A stretch of DNA of 64,000 nt, from assembly GCA_963521185.1 (NCBI GenBank), contig CAUQTV010000006.1:62001-126000 (forward strand). The letters are read 5' to 3'. Each line of letters starts with the position of its first letter. Within the stretch, counting starts at the first letter, position 1. The translations under genes and the position numbers were made by a program. Under the pieces are notes generated by a model. It was not told the origin of the DNA and searched no databases. It worked only from the letters and a program-made list of their open reading frames with translations. Origin of the DNA: Enterobacter_D sp963521185. GTDB lineage: Bacteria > Pseudomonadota > Gammaproteobacteria > Enterobacterales > Enterobacteriaceae. Shown here one piece after another: positions 27,267 to 37,034 of this stretch.

Positions 27267-28175
27267 TTAGAAATAACCCTGGCGTTTTTTCAGCTCCATC
27301 GAGCCAGACTGGTCGCGGTCAATGACGCGTCCCTGACGTTCGCTGGTGGTTGATACCAGCATCTCTTCGATGATTTCCGGTAGCGTCTGCGCATCGGATT
27401 CCACCGCGCCGGTCAGCGGCCAGCAGCCGAGCGTACGGAAACGTACCATGCGCTGTTCAATTTTCTCACCCGGTTGCAGGTCAATGCGATCGTCATCGAT
27501 CATCATCAGCATGCCGTCACGCTCCAGCACCGGACGCGGTGCGGCGAGATACAGCGGAACAATATCGATGTTTTCCAGGTAGATATACTGCCAGATATCC
27601 AGCTCGGTCCAGTTGGAGAGCGGGAACACGCGAATGCTTTCGCCTTTGTTAATCTGGCCGTTGTAGTTGTGCCAGAGTTCCGGGCGCTGGTTTTTCGGAT
27701 CCCAACGGTGGAAGCGGTCGCGGAACGAATAAATGCGCTCTTTGGCACGCGATTTCTCTTCATCACGGCGCGCGCCGCCGAACGCGGCATCAAAGCCGTA
27801 TTTGTTCAGCGCCTGCTTCAGCCCTTCGGTTTTCATAATGTCAGTGTGCTTAGCGCTGCCGTGCACGAACGGGTTGATCCCCATCGCCACGCCTTCCGGG
27901 TTTTTATGCACCAGCAGTTCGCAGCCGTAGGCTTTGGCGGTACGGTCACGGAATTCATACATCTCACGGAATTTCCAGCCGGTATCCACGTGCAGCAGCG
28001 GGAAAGGCAGCGTGCCCGGATAGAACGCCTTGCGCGCCAGATGCAGCATGACGCTGGAATCTTTGCCGATGGAGTACATCATGACCGGGTTTGCGAACTC
28101 GGCTGCCACCTCGCGAATGATGTGGATGCTTTCTGCTTCCAGTTGGCGCAGGTGAGTGAGTCGTTTTTGATCCAT
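27267..28175 (-). CDS. cysD: Sulfate adenylyltransferase subunit 2
   Basis: This 302-residue catalytic subunit of ATP sulfurylase has the PP-loop type motif YSIGKDSSVMLHLARKAF near residue 36. RFRTLGCWPLTGAVES near residue 247 is also diagnostic. The ATG at 28175 gives the E. coli length and good spacing from AAGGA; an upstream ATG at 28181 is too close to the ribosome site. It is the first intact gene of cysDNC; transcription is expected to depend on CysB. Confidence 0.97.
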   Translation of the reverse strand: MDQKRLTHLRQLEAESIHIIREVAAEFANPVMMYSIGKDSSVMLHLARKAFYPGTLPFPLLHVDTGWKFREMYEFRDRTAKAYGCELLVHKNPEGVAMGINPFVHGSAKHTDIMKTEGLKQALNKYGFDAAFGGARRDEEKSRAKERIYSFRDRFHRWDPKNQRPELWHNYNGQINKGESIRVFPLSNWTELDIWQYIYLENIDIVPLYLAAPRPVLERDGMLMMIDDDRIDLQPGEKIEQRMVRFRTLGCWPLTGAVESDAQTLPEIIEEMLVSTTSERQGRVIDRDQSGSMELKKRQGYF

Positions 28176-28246
28176 AACCATTCCTTAAACCAGATTCAGC
28201 ACAGAGAGGCTGTCGCCCGTCTGCTGTTCGTTGTGTTGAGAGCGCG

Positions 28247-29221
28247 TCATCGTGTTGCGCAAGGCACGGCCTGGAACGGCACGCCTGCCGCTGCCGCAGC
28301 CTGTTCTTCTTCTTCGCCGCGCCCAGAAATTAACGGATCGCCGCCTTTGAGACGCACCACGGTTTTACCGGCCTTCGCCGCGTCAGTCAGCCGTGGCGTG
28401 ATGTCATGGGCTGCGTCGCCCACGCTGATCTTATCGGCATCCCGGCGCACCAGTTCCAGCACGTCGTCGCTCACCTTATGATCGTAGAACACCACGTCCG
28501 CCTGCTGCATAACCTGTAAAGCGCGCAGCGTCAGCAGGCCAGCATCGCCCGTCCCTGCACAAACCAGGATAATTTCCCCGCGCGTGCTGCCCGGCTGTTC
28601 GAGTTCTTGCGCCAGTGCCGCCTGCGCCGCCTGCTCATCGCCTGCGGCCATCAGGCTGGCAAAACGCCCGCGAAACGCCTGTTCCCAGAAACGTCGTCTG
28701 GCGTCAGTGGTTGTACGGTACGCTTTTAACCGTTCGCGCCACTGCCCGGCCACCTCCGCCATGCGGCCCAGATTGCCCGGTAACAGCGCTTCGATTTTTT
28801 CACGCAGCATGCGCGCCAGCACCGGGGCGTTGCCACCGGACGAGATCGCCACCACGATGGGACTGCGGTCAACGATCGACGGGAAGATAAACGAGCACAG
28901 CGGCTGATCGTCCACCACGTTGACCAGCCGGTGGCGGGCGTTCGCGGCGTCGAATACCCGGCGGTTCAGCGCCCGGTCATCCGTTGCGGCAATGACTAAA
29001 AACACGGCATCAAGCTGGGCTTCGTCGAATTCTGTCGCCAGCCAGCTGAGCGACTGCTGCTCCACCAGGCGCTGGACGTCAGCGTCCAGTTCCCGCGCGA
29101 CAACCTGCACCTGCGCTTTGGCACGCAGCAAAAAGGTAATTTTGCGCGCAGCGATGTCGCCACCGCCAATGACCAGCACGGGTCGGTCTTTTACAGCAGC
29201 AAACAGAGGCAGGTAATCCAC
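28247..29221 (-). pseudogene. cysG: Siroheme synthase (CysG family), C-terminal truncation
   Basis: The gene sits directly upstream of cysD. It contains the dehydrogenase/ferrochelatase half (VDYLPLFAAVKDRPVLVIGGGDIAARK start, IFPSIVDRSPIVVAISSGG near residue 110) and the first part of the SAM uroporphyrinogen methyltransferase (ILVCAGTGDAGLLTLRALQ; VRLKGGDPLISGRGEEE). It stops after about 324 residues, where CysG needs about 455. The missing part includes most of the methyltransferase. The following 60 bp read as a plausible tail (TRSQHNEQQTGDSLSVLNLV, then stop at 28185) in another frame, suggesting an out-of-frame internal deletion. The GTG at 29221 is the start by homology. The oxidase/chelatase half could still function. 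Confidence 0.75.
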
Positions 29222-29458
29222 AGCGCGGCAACTCACTAACAACAAGGGATAGAGGGACTATAGGGGGCGATGTAGAGCGAATGAAATTACGAATTGGAAT
29301 GAGTAGTTCCTCAAAGGAATAACGCGCTTGCAAAGCAAATATCAAAAAGTGCTTAACGTGAGAAATTTCGGGTATTTAAGCGTAAATGAAATTGTCTAAG
29401 CCCGGTCACAGTTTCATACTAGGCGCGTCAAAATTTGCTGCATTTTTAAGGACTCACT

Positions 29459-30505
29459 ATGTTTTCCGCATTGCGCCACCGGACCGCTGCCCTGGCGCTC
29501 GGCGTATGCTTTATCCTTCCCGCACAGGCAACATCGCCGCAGCCCGGCGTCATGGCAAGCGAGCAGGCACGCTATATCGCCACCTATTTCCCAGGCCGCA
29601 TGACCGGCACGCCCGCCGAGATGCTGTCAGCCGACTATTTACGCCAGCAATTTGCGCAGATGGGCTACCAGAGTGATATCCGCAAATTCAACACCCGCTA
29701 CCTTTATACGGCGCGAGGTAATCATCGTAACTGGCATAACATCACCGGTAGCACGGTCATTGCCGCCCATGACGGCAAGCAGCCCGAGCAGATCATTATC
29801 ATGGCGCATCTGGACACCTATGCGCCGCGCAGCGATGCGGATATTGACAGTAATCTTGGCGGCCTGACGCTTCAGGGGATCGATGATAACGCCGCCGGTC
29901 TGGGCGTGATGCTGGAGCTGGCGGACAGCCTGAAACACGTTGCCACCCAGTACAGCATCCGTTTTGTCGCGACCAGCGGCGAAGAAGAAGGCAAGCTTGG
30001 CGCAGAGAACTTGCTCAGCCGCATGAGCGCCACCGAGAAGAAAAACACCCTGCTGGTGATCAATCTCGATAATTTGATCGTTGGCGATAAGCTCTATTTC
30101 AACAGCGGCAAAAGCACGCCTGCGTCGGTGCGCAAGCTGACGCGCGACCGGGCGCTGGCTATCGCCCGTAGCCGTGGCATTCCGGCGGCCACCAATCCAG
30201 GCCTTAACCCCGACTACCCGAAAGGCACCGGCTGCTGCCATGATGCAGAAGTGTTTGATAAGGCTGGTATTCCTGTGCTGTCCGTTGAAGCCACTAACTG
30301 GTCAATTGGCAAAAAAGACGGGCACCAGCAACGCGCGAAATCCAAAACCTTCCCACAGGGCACAAGCTGGCACGACATCCGCCTCGATAACCAGCAGTTT
30401 ATCGACAGCGCCCTGCCAGGCCGCATTGAGCACCGCAGCCGCGACGTCGTGCACATCATGCTGCCGCTGGTTAAAGAGCTGGCAAGGGCGGATAAGCGGG
30501 GCTGA
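29459..30505 (+). CDS. iap: Alkaline phosphatase isozyme conversion aminopeptidase
   Basis: This 348-residue secreted M28-type metallopeptidase has a signal peptide (residues 1-24, cleaved near AQA-TS). The zinc-binding residues are visible in MAHLDTYAP near residue 119, GIDDNAAG near 142 and SGEEEGKLG near 172. In E. coli Iap removes N-terminal Arg from alkaline phosphatase. It is the usual left neighbour of the type I-E CRISPR array in enterobacteria. Confidence 0.95.
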   Translation: MFSALRHRTAALALGVCFILPAQATSPQPGVMASEQARYIATYFPGRMTGTPAEMLSADYLRQQFAQMGYQSDIRKFNTRYLYTARGNHRNWHNITGSTVIAAHDGKQPEQIIIMAHLDTYAPRSDADIDSNLGGLTLQGIDDNAAGLGVMLELADSLKHVATQYSIRFVATSGEEEGKLGAENLLSRMSATEKKNTLLVINLDNLIVGDKLYFNSGKSTPASVRKLTRDRALAIARSRGIPAATNPGLNPDYPKGTGCCHDAEVFDKAGIPVLSVEATNWSIGKKDGHQQRAKSKTFPQGTSWHDIRLDNQQFIDSALPGRIEHRSRDVVHIMLPLVKELARADKRG

Positions 30506-30566
30506 GGGTTTGAGTTTGTTGGTGTGGGGAATACATCTTTCCCTTGCTGATAATCGTTTCAATCTG

Positions 30567-33216
30567 CGGTTTATCCCCGCTGGCGAGGGGAACACCAATA
30601 CAGGATGCCGCCAGGCGAGATTTCTTTCGGTTTATCCCCGCTGGCGCGGGGAACACACTCCCGTCATCGGAGGCGTCACTCTCAAGGGCGGTTTATCCCC
30701 GCTGGCGCGGGGAACACGCGATCTCGCGCTCGAATGATGCCGACGCGAAAGGTTTATCCCCGCTGGCGCGGGGAACACTGTTTTATCACGCTCACCTATA
30801 ATGACGAGAACGGTTTATCCCCGCTGGCGCGGGGAACACAGGCGACGCTGATTTCCCATAAATTGAATTGCCGGTTTATCCCCGCTGGCGCGGGGAACAC
30901 CAGATATTTGGCGCGCTCCTGATCGCCTTTTGCGGTTTATCCCCGCTGGCGCGGGGAACACTGTAAGTTGCGGTCGAAATATCAACTGATTCACGGTTTA
31001 TCCCCGCTGGCGCGGGGAACACTAGCGGAGGTCATCGATACATCAAGTCGCTTACGGTTTATCCCCGCTGGCGCGGGGAACACGGGATGCCGGTCATCGG
31101 TCCGGCGATGTAAACCGGTTTATCCCCGCTGGCGCGGGGAACACGAGTTCGATGGCATTTAGCTCTGCGGGCGTGTCGGTTTATCCCCGCTGGCGCGGGG
31201 AACACTTATGCACGTCATCAATGCGGGCGTTGTTCTGCGGTTTATCCCCGCTGGCGCGGGGAACTCTCAGCGTATCGCTAGCCCAGATAAGAAAGGCGGT
31301 TTATCCCCGCTGGCGCGGGGAACACTTTGCGCTCAGGTTGGGGGTGCTGAAAATCAGCGGTTTATCCCCGCTGGCGCGGGGAACACACTACGCTGGCATA
31401 CTCGCCGACGGTGACCTCCGGTTTATCCCCGCTGGCGCGGGGAACACTGAATCGGGTGGGCCACTTTCATGTTCAGGCTCGGTTTATCCCCGCTGGCGCG
31501 GGGAACACATTTGGCCACGCCTCCGCCAGAATGTTCATCGCGGTTTATCCCCGCTGGCGCGGGGAACACACTCCCCGAAGGAAACGAACACGAATCACGT
31601 TCGGTTTATCCCCGCTGGCGCGGGGAACACCTCAAGCTTCATACCTTCTCCTAATCCATTCTCGGTTTATCCCCGCTGGCGCGGGGAACACGTAATATCC
31701 TCCCGTAACGCCGTAGCCATCCTCGGTTTATCCCCGCTGGCGCGGGGAACACCTGACGGATTTTTTCAAACGGCTGCGTAAGCGCGGTTTATCCCCGCTG
31801 GCGCGGGGAACACCATCCCCAAATCGACGATATGCAGTTTCGCCCCGGTTTATCCCCGCTGGCGCGGGGAACACATGGTGATTTCCCGCTGTATAATTCG
31901 CCTACCCGGTTTATCCCCGCTGGCGCGGGGAACACGCGGCATTGTGCATAGAAATCAGTCGCCCCGACGGTTTATCCCCGCTGGCGCGGGGAACACCCAT
32001 TAACGCCCTGGCGAACCCGACCACCAACTGGTTTATCCCCGCTGGCGCGGGGAACACATGAACTTGCAGGGATCAATGTCACCTGAGCGCGGTTTATCCC
32101 CGCTGGCGCGGGGAACACCGCTATCGCGTCGATATCTTCACGCGGCAGCACGGTTTATCCCCGCTGGCGCGGGGAACACTACTGGGTTGACGTGGTTATG
32201 ACGTGGTACAACGGTTTATCCCCGCTGGCGCGGGGAACACGTTGCCTCAGAGGGAATGGTCCAGTCGTGCGCCGGTTTATCCCCGCTGGCGCGGGGAACA
32301 CGCTACTGCCGTCATAGTCCGAAATCGACTTAGCGGTTTATCCCCGCTGGCGCGGGGAACACCAGCGTAGCTGGTGCTGCTGATGCGTGTATCGCGGTTT
32401 ATCCCCGCTGGCGCGGGGAACACCTCCACTAATTTTTGTTCCGGCAATGCGATCGCGGTTTATCCCCGCTGGCGCGGGGAACACGGCCTCCAGATAGGCC
32501 CGATTCATGGCCTGATCGGTTTATCCCCGCTGGCGCGGGGAACACAACCGGTGCGGTCGTTACTGTTGATGCAGCACCGGTTTATCCCCGCTGGCGCGGG
32601 GAACACCAGCCGCGCCATATCGTCATCAACGACGCCCCAGGTTTATCCCCGCTGGCGCGGGGAACACCTTCTTCCTACGCACAATCGTGGCATTGCTTAC
32701 GGTTTATCCCCGCTGGCGCGGGGAACACACGTTCATCAGTCAGAGTTCTCCATCCCCTGGCGGTTTATCCCCGCTGGCGCGGGGAACACGCTGCTTTTCA
32801 TACTCTGTATCAGCCTGATTTCGGTTTATCCCCGCTGGCGCGGGGAACACTTCGAGGCCATTTCCATAGCTGACTGCCAGTGCGGTTTATCCCCGCTGGC
32901 GCGGGGAACACCCACAGCAATGATCGACAGAGAACTAAAAGCACGGTTTATCCCCGCTGGCGCGGGGAACACTTTATGTATTAGCGATATGCGTGGCCAA
33001 CTACCGGTTTATCCCCGCTGGCGCGGGGAACACCCCAAGAAGACAGCTGCATAAGAACCACCGCTCGGTTTATCCCCGCTGGCGCGGGGAACACTTTGGT
33101 TGGGTCGGTGGAAGCAACCGCGAATCCGGTTTATCCCCGCTGGCGCGGGGAACACAGACGACTAAATAATCCAAAAAAATCCTCCTGCGGTTTATCCCCG
33201 CTGGCGCGGGGAACAC
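30567..33216 (-). CRISPR. Type I-E CRISPR array, 44 repeats and 43 spacers
   Basis: The repeat is 29 bp. In the transcribed (minus) orientation it begins GTGTTCCCCGCG, has the hairpin CCCCGC-GCCA-GCGGGG and ends GGGATAAACCG. I counted 44 repeats at 61-bp spacing, with one interval of 59 bp (spacer 31267-31296 is 30 nt; the other 42 are 32 nt). The repeat farthest from cas2 (30567-30595) has a changed base at 30586, marking the old, leader-distal end. The repeat at 31238-31266 has a change at 31265. Three repeats differ only at the base next to the spacer (30750 A, 32029 T, 32639 A on the plus strand). The array is transcribed leftward from the leader at 33217-33309. Confidence 0.99.
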
Positions 33217-33309
33217 TCTAAAGCTACATAATTGATCTACAAGCTCTTTTTTTATCATAAAAATTCCACCAACTTTTTGATATTTTTAAAGAGCAGTAAC
33301 CCACTGATT
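33217..33309 (-). promoter_or_regulatory. CRISPR leader with integrase anchoring and IHF-type sites
   Basis: This AT-rich 93-bp gap lies between the cas2 stop and the first repeat. Read on the minus strand it contains AAGTTGGTGGA, with TTGGT at 52-56 bp from the repeat boundary. That is the sequence and distance of the upstream integrase anchoring site of the E. coli leader as I remember it. Closer in is GATCAATTATGTAG, a partial IHF match, and the leader ends in TTTAGA as in E. coli. TATGAT (33254-33259) is a possible -10 for the pre-crRNA. Confidence 0.8.
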
Positions 33310-33594
33310 TTATTGAGGCAGGAACGAGACTAACCGTAGCCCATCGAGATCTACCGGAGTACGTCGGTTTTCGCCCAGCGTTTGAAATTCAAATCCAGAC
33401 TCGGTATTGGTTGCCCACGCCATCACAACATTCCCGTTTTCGTATAACGCGGCGATTTGCTCCCAAATCATTTCACGCACACGCTTTGAAACATCGCCAA
33501 TATAAACGCCTGCACGCACCTCCAGTAACCAGACCGCAAGCCGCCCTCGCAGTCGCGGCGGAACATTCTCTGTAACGACCATCAGCATGCTCAT
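33310..33594 (-). CDS. cas2: CRISPR-associated protein Cas2e
   Basis: This 94-residue type I-E Cas2 (MSMLMVVTENVPPRLRGRLAVWLLEV start) partners Cas1 in spacer acquisition. Two Cas2 subunits bridge two Cas1 dimers and hold the prespacer. The I-E form with the C-terminal NRRTPVDLDGLRLVSFLPQ is intact. It follows cas1 by 2 bp and is last in the operon, next to the leader. Confidence 0.98.
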   Translation of the reverse strand: MSMLMVVTENVPPRLRGRLAVWLLEVRAGVYIGDVSKRVREMIWEQIAALYENGNVVMAWATNTESGFEFQTLGENRRTPVDLDGLRLVSFLPQ

Positions 33595-33596
33595 CG

Positions 33597-34514
33597 CTAC
33601 GCGCTCCGGTGACCGGCATCGCCGAGGGTTTCAGGCAGAGGAATGGCGACGGGCTGGGCGTCTGCGGGTGGGGCTGGCGGGGATATTTCACCCGCCGCCA
33701 GAACGTCTTCTATCAGCGGAATCAACTTTGCGAGTGTCTTTCCACTTCTGAAAATATCCCGGCACGCAAGGCGTATTTCCCGATCGGGCTGAGAGGGTTG
33801 TCCGCGCGCGATCTCAAAGGCTTTGGGCACGACGGTATCAAATTTAATGATGTCAGCAATGTCATAAACAAACGAGAGCGGCTTGCCCGTATGCACAAAA
33901 CCAATGGCGGGCGCGTAGCCTGCCGCTAAAACGGCGGCCTCAGTTACGCCATAAAGGCACGCCGTCGCCGCGCTGATGCACTGGTTAACCACATCACCTT
34001 TTTCCCAGTCTTTGGGATCGTAGCGACGCCCGTTCCACTTAACGCCGTACTGTTTCGCCAGCAGGGAGTAGGTTGCACGTACCCGACTGCCTTCAATGCC
34101 GCGAAGCTGATCGACAGAGCGGCGCGCCGGGGCTTTTTCGCCGAAACGCAGCTCAAACATTTTACGCACCACCTTTAACCTGAGATCCTCATCAAGCGCC
34201 AGCTTCGCCTGGTAAAGGAGATGGTCAGCGCGTGCGCCACCGGGTTGTCCGGTGGCATACAACCGAACGCCGGCCTCCCCCACCCAGACCAACAATGTAC
34301 CGACGGTGGCGGCGAGTCTTACCGCCGCATGCGAAACCCGCGTGCCGGGTTCCAGCATAATGCAGGCGACCGAGCCGACAGGGATATGCGTGCGGATCCC
34401 GGTTTTATCGATAAGCACAAAAGCCCCGTCGATAACGTCAATGTGCCCATACTGCAAAAAAATCATCGACACGCGATCTTTAAGCGGTATCGGATTGAGC
34501 GGCATCCAACCCAT
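33597..34514 (-). CDS. cas1: CRISPR-associated endonuclease/integrase Cas1
   Basis: This 305-residue integrase matches E. coli Cas1 in length when started at the ATG at 34514 (MGWMPLNPIPLKDRV); its start shares one base with the cas6e stop (TGATG). The metal-binding residues are present: Glu in RGIEGSRVRATY near 141, His in IGFVHTGKPLSF near 208 and Asp in DIADIIKFD near 218-221. With Cas2 it inserts new spacers at the leader-proximal repeat. The Pro-rich C-terminal tail is also conserved. Confidence 0.98.
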   Translation of the reverse strand: MGWMPLNPIPLKDRVSMIFLQYGHIDVIDGAFVLIDKTGIRTHIPVGSVACIMLEPGTRVSHAAVRLAATVGTLLVWVGEAGVRLYATGQPGGARADHLLYQAKLALDEDLRLKVVRKMFELRFGEKAPARRSVDQLRGIEGSRVRATYSLLAKQYGVKWNGRRYDPKDWEKGDVVNQCISAATACLYGVTEAAVLAAGYAPAIGFVHTGKPLSFVYDIADIIKFDTVVPKAFEIARGQPSQPDREIRLACRDIFRSGKTLAKLIPLIEDVLAAGEISPPAPPADAQPVAIPLPETLGDAGHRSA

Positions 34515-35221
34515 CAGCGCTGCCTTTTGACCATTATCATGCCGCAGCCCAGAGCCTTGCTTTTGCCAATGCCGTTGCACAACGCGGAGTGAAAACGGGC
34601 GGCATCGGTAATCACAAGGTTACCGGTGTAATCCACGCTGCTGTAGGTAATGGGATGTTCACTGGCATTACGCTGGAAGCGATGCTGCTGATACGCCACA
34701 ACGTTCGCGCCATTATTCACACGTTCTTCATCGCCGTCCTGTCCTGACCAGTCGGCAAAGTCGTCAGTGGGCGGAGCCACCAGTTCGAAACCATGCTGTT
34801 GTCCCTGCCTTGCCAGCCATTGCCGGGCCGCGTCAATTTGAGCAGGCCACCAGGCTTGCGGTGATAACCCCTGTGCCTTCGCACGGAATTTCGCGTCCAT
34901 CATCACGTCCGAGCGTTTATTATTTCGCGTGATGACCGGATTTGCGCGCAGCTGGAAGTTAAGCATCAGGCCGTTTACAAGCGCGGGATCAAACGATCGG
35001 GTCTCCACGGTAAACAGCGCATGGTCGGTAGACGGCGCACTGTGCGACAAGACAAAAAACCGTGCCTGCGGCTCTTCACGAAAAAGAAAGTGGCGTTCGT
35101 CCCGGCCGGGAAAAAGCTGCCATAGCCATTGATGAGCGGCGTAGGGCGCGGCGGTGCTCCATTTTTGCAGCATGGTGGGCTGTAAGCGTTCCAACCGAAG
35201 CTGTATGCGGGAGAGATACAT
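34514..35221 (-). CDS. cas6e: CRISPR pre-crRNA endonuclease Cas6e
   Basis: This 235-residue RAMP protein cuts pre-crRNA at the base of the repeat hairpin and stays bound to the 3' handle. The start MYLSRIQL is diagnostic, the likely catalytic His is in AAHQWLWQLFPGR near residue 30, and the glycine-rich loop GIGKSKALGCGMIMV is at the C-terminus. It is about 35 residues longer than E. coli K-12 CasE, through a middle insertion near residues 145-185, and resembles the variant found in Klebsiella-like I-E systems. It overlaps cas5 and cas1 by single bases. Confidence 0.96.
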   Translation of the reverse strand: MYLSRIQLRLERLQPTMLQKWSTAAPYAAHQWLWQLFPGRDERHFLFREEPQARFFVLSHSAPSTDHALFTVETRSFDPALVNGLMLNFQLRANPVITRNNKRSDVMMDAKFRAKAQGLSPQAWWPAQIDAARQWLARQGQQHGFELVAPPTDDFADWSGQDGDEERVNNGANVVAYQQHRFQRNASEHPITYSSVDYTGNLVITDAARFHSALCNGIGKSKALGCGMIMVKRQR

Positions 35222-35946
35222 TATTCACCGTCCTTGAGCGGCCCGCTGTAACGGGTGTAGCGACTAAACTGCCAGCGCCTGCGGCTGACAGGCTGATGGT
35301 TACATTGCGCCTGTTTCTGCCACGCCAGGCTGGTTTCATCGGGATCGTCCCAGTAGCAGTCACTCTCGCCTGAACTCAACATTGCCAGTTCGGGGGCAAT
35401 AAGCTCTTTTGCCGCCTGGATGAAAACCGTTGCCAGCGTTCCGTCCATCAGACGCGGCGACATCGGTAGCGCCAGCGGGCAGGATTTACGCCCAAGATAA
35501 AGCGGAAAATGCGGCGTTCGCAGCGCATCAGATAATGTTTCCAGGGATACCGGCGCGCCTGGCATGGCGCTGACCGCCACATGCCAGTAGCCGTCGCAGC
35601 GATACTCTCGTTGCGTGACAATGGTGCCCACTTCATCTGGCGCAAGCAGCAGTTCATCACGCCGGGTAACGTAGCGATATTTTTTGTTCTCACGCGGCAC
35701 GCTGACGGTGTGGTAATCCCGCAGCCAGCGCTCGCGCGACGACAGAGGCCTCACGGCCAAATGATAGCGCTGATTAAAATGATTCAGTCTGTCTTCGTCC
35801 TCACGCTCAATCCCTAACGCCGCGGCGAGAAGGCCTAAAATCGCCGATCGCGTGGGGATCTGCGCTGAGTGACGGATCTCGCCCACCGCCTCTTCCCCCC
35901 ACGATGCCAGCGGCGCATACAGCTGAAAAACCAGATATTGCTTCAT
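35221..35946 (-). CDS. cas5e: Cascade subunit Cas5e
   Basis: This 241-residue RAMP protein binds the 5' handle of crRNA in the Cascade complex. The start MKQYLVFQLYAPLASWGEEAVGE and the motif RHSAQIPTRSAILGLLAAALGI (residues 25-46) are typical of I-E Cas5/CasD. It lies 9 bp after cas7 and its stop overlaps the cas6e start (TAATG). Confidence 0.97.
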   Translation of the reverse strand: MKQYLVFQLYAPLASWGEEAVGEIRHSAQIPTRSAILGLLAAALGIEREDEDRLNHFNQRYHLAVRPLSSRERWLRDYHTVSVPRENKKYRYVTRRDELLLAPDEVGTIVTQREYRCDGYWHVAVSAMPGAPVSLETLSDALRTPHFPLYLGRKSCPLALPMSPRLMDGTLATVFIQAAKELIAPELAMLSSGESDCYWDDPDETSLAWQKQAQCNHQPVSRRRWQFSRYTRYSGPLKDGE

Positions 35947-35955
35947 AGCGCACCT

Positions 35956-37014
35956 TTACTGGCTGACAAAATCAAGCAAGGCAGACAGCGATCCTTTGCC
36001 CTGGCTGACATCCATTTCGCAATGCTTTTCTGCACACGGGCCGTACACGTTATCGAAGCTTTCACGCTGTTTTTGTAAACGTTCAATCGCCGTGGAGACA
36101 TGATCGTCACCCCGCACCGGCTGGAAGAACGCCACCGCCAGCGAGCGAGGCTGTTTTTGTCCCATTTCGGCCAGTGCATAGGTGGCATAGGCGCGCGAGG
36201 CAAAGCTATTTTGTTTACCGCCCGGCGAAACGGTTAGCGCCGTTTCGGTGAGCGCGGCAAGCGTGCGGCGGGTTAATGCTTCGTCGCCATCGAGGTTTTT
36301 TAACAGCAAATCACGGCTGATGCAGATGTAGGTATAAAACAGGGCGGAGGCGAATCCCTGCTCGCCCATATGCGCAGAACCCGTATCGCTTTTCTTGTTG
36401 AGATCGTCAACGGCAGTAAAGAAGTCGTCCTCAACGGTGACGGCGCTGACGCCCAGCGCATGCGCGACCTGGCACGCCGCATCCACGTTGAATTCTGGAC
36501 TGGACGCCAGCATGCGGCCAAAGAGCGCCATGTCAACGCTGTGCTTCTCGTTGCGCAAAAGCTGTAACTCTTCTGTAGTGGGTTCGCGCTCTTCCGCAAT
36601 AAGTTGCGCCACCAGTTCTTCAATCAGGGCAATTTCGTGATTGCTGACGTGCACCAGTTGCTCAATCTCAAGATTTTTCTCGGTTTCTGCCCCCTTCTCG
36701 CTTTTTACCTTGCCGAACTCGTTAGCGATTTTTTCTGCCGCACCTTTGGCAATTTTTTCATTGATATTGGCGTTTCTCATCGGCGTGTAAACATACTCAA
36801 CGCCAAGGCGGCGTGTGCGCGTCCCAATGCAGCCCTCCATCGCATCTTGGAACGTCTCTGAAACACGCCAGGCTCGCTTCAGGCTTTGCGAAGAGATACG
36901 TAAACGCTCCACGCCGCCCATTTTGGCGGTTTTCGGTCTGCCGGAATCGTCACGGTTGAGATTTGAAGGGGCATACGCGGTGAGCAGGTGCAGCTGAATA
37001 AAAGTCGTCATCAT
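35956..37014 (-). CDS. cas7e: Cascade backbone subunit Cas7e
   Basis: This 352-residue protein forms the crRNA-binding backbone (six copies for a 32-nt spacer) and flips every sixth base of the guide. Hallmarks are FIQLHLLTAYAPSNLNRDDSG at the N-terminus, RISSQSLKRAWR near residue 39 and GSAHMGEQGF near 222. The start is ATG at 37014 or the next codon. It lies 20 bp after cse2. Confidence 0.97.
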   Translation of the reverse strand: MMTTFIQLHLLTAYAPSNLNRDDSGRPKTAKMGGVERLRISSQSLKRAWRVSETFQDAMEGCIGTRTRRLGVEYVYTPMRNANINEKIAKGAAEKIANEFGKVKSEKGAETEKNLEIEQLVHVSNHEIALIEELVAQLIAEEREPTTEELQLLRNEKHSVDMALFGRMLASSPEFNVDAACQVAHALGVSAVTVEDDFFTAVDDLNKKSDTGSAHMGEQGFASALFYTYICISRDLLLKNLDGDEALTRRTLAALTETALTVSPGGKQNSFASRAYATYALAEMGQKQPRSLAVAFFQPVRGDDHVSTAIERLQKQRESFDNVYGPCAEKHCEMDVSQGKGSLSALLDFVSQ

Positions 37015-37034
37015 AAAATCCTTATTAAAAATAA

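Noticed and set aside
30174..33054. Long plus-strand ORFs through the array with repeated FIPAGAGNT and GLSPLARGT peptides
   Set aside because: They are translations of the CRISPR repeats; no start signals and no protein family.
33270..33282. Perfect IHF consensus match (TATCAAAAAGTTG, minus strand) in the CRISPR leader
   Set aside because: It is 54-66 bp from the repeat, too far for the IHF site used in integration, and overlaps the anchoring site; AT-rich chance match is likely.
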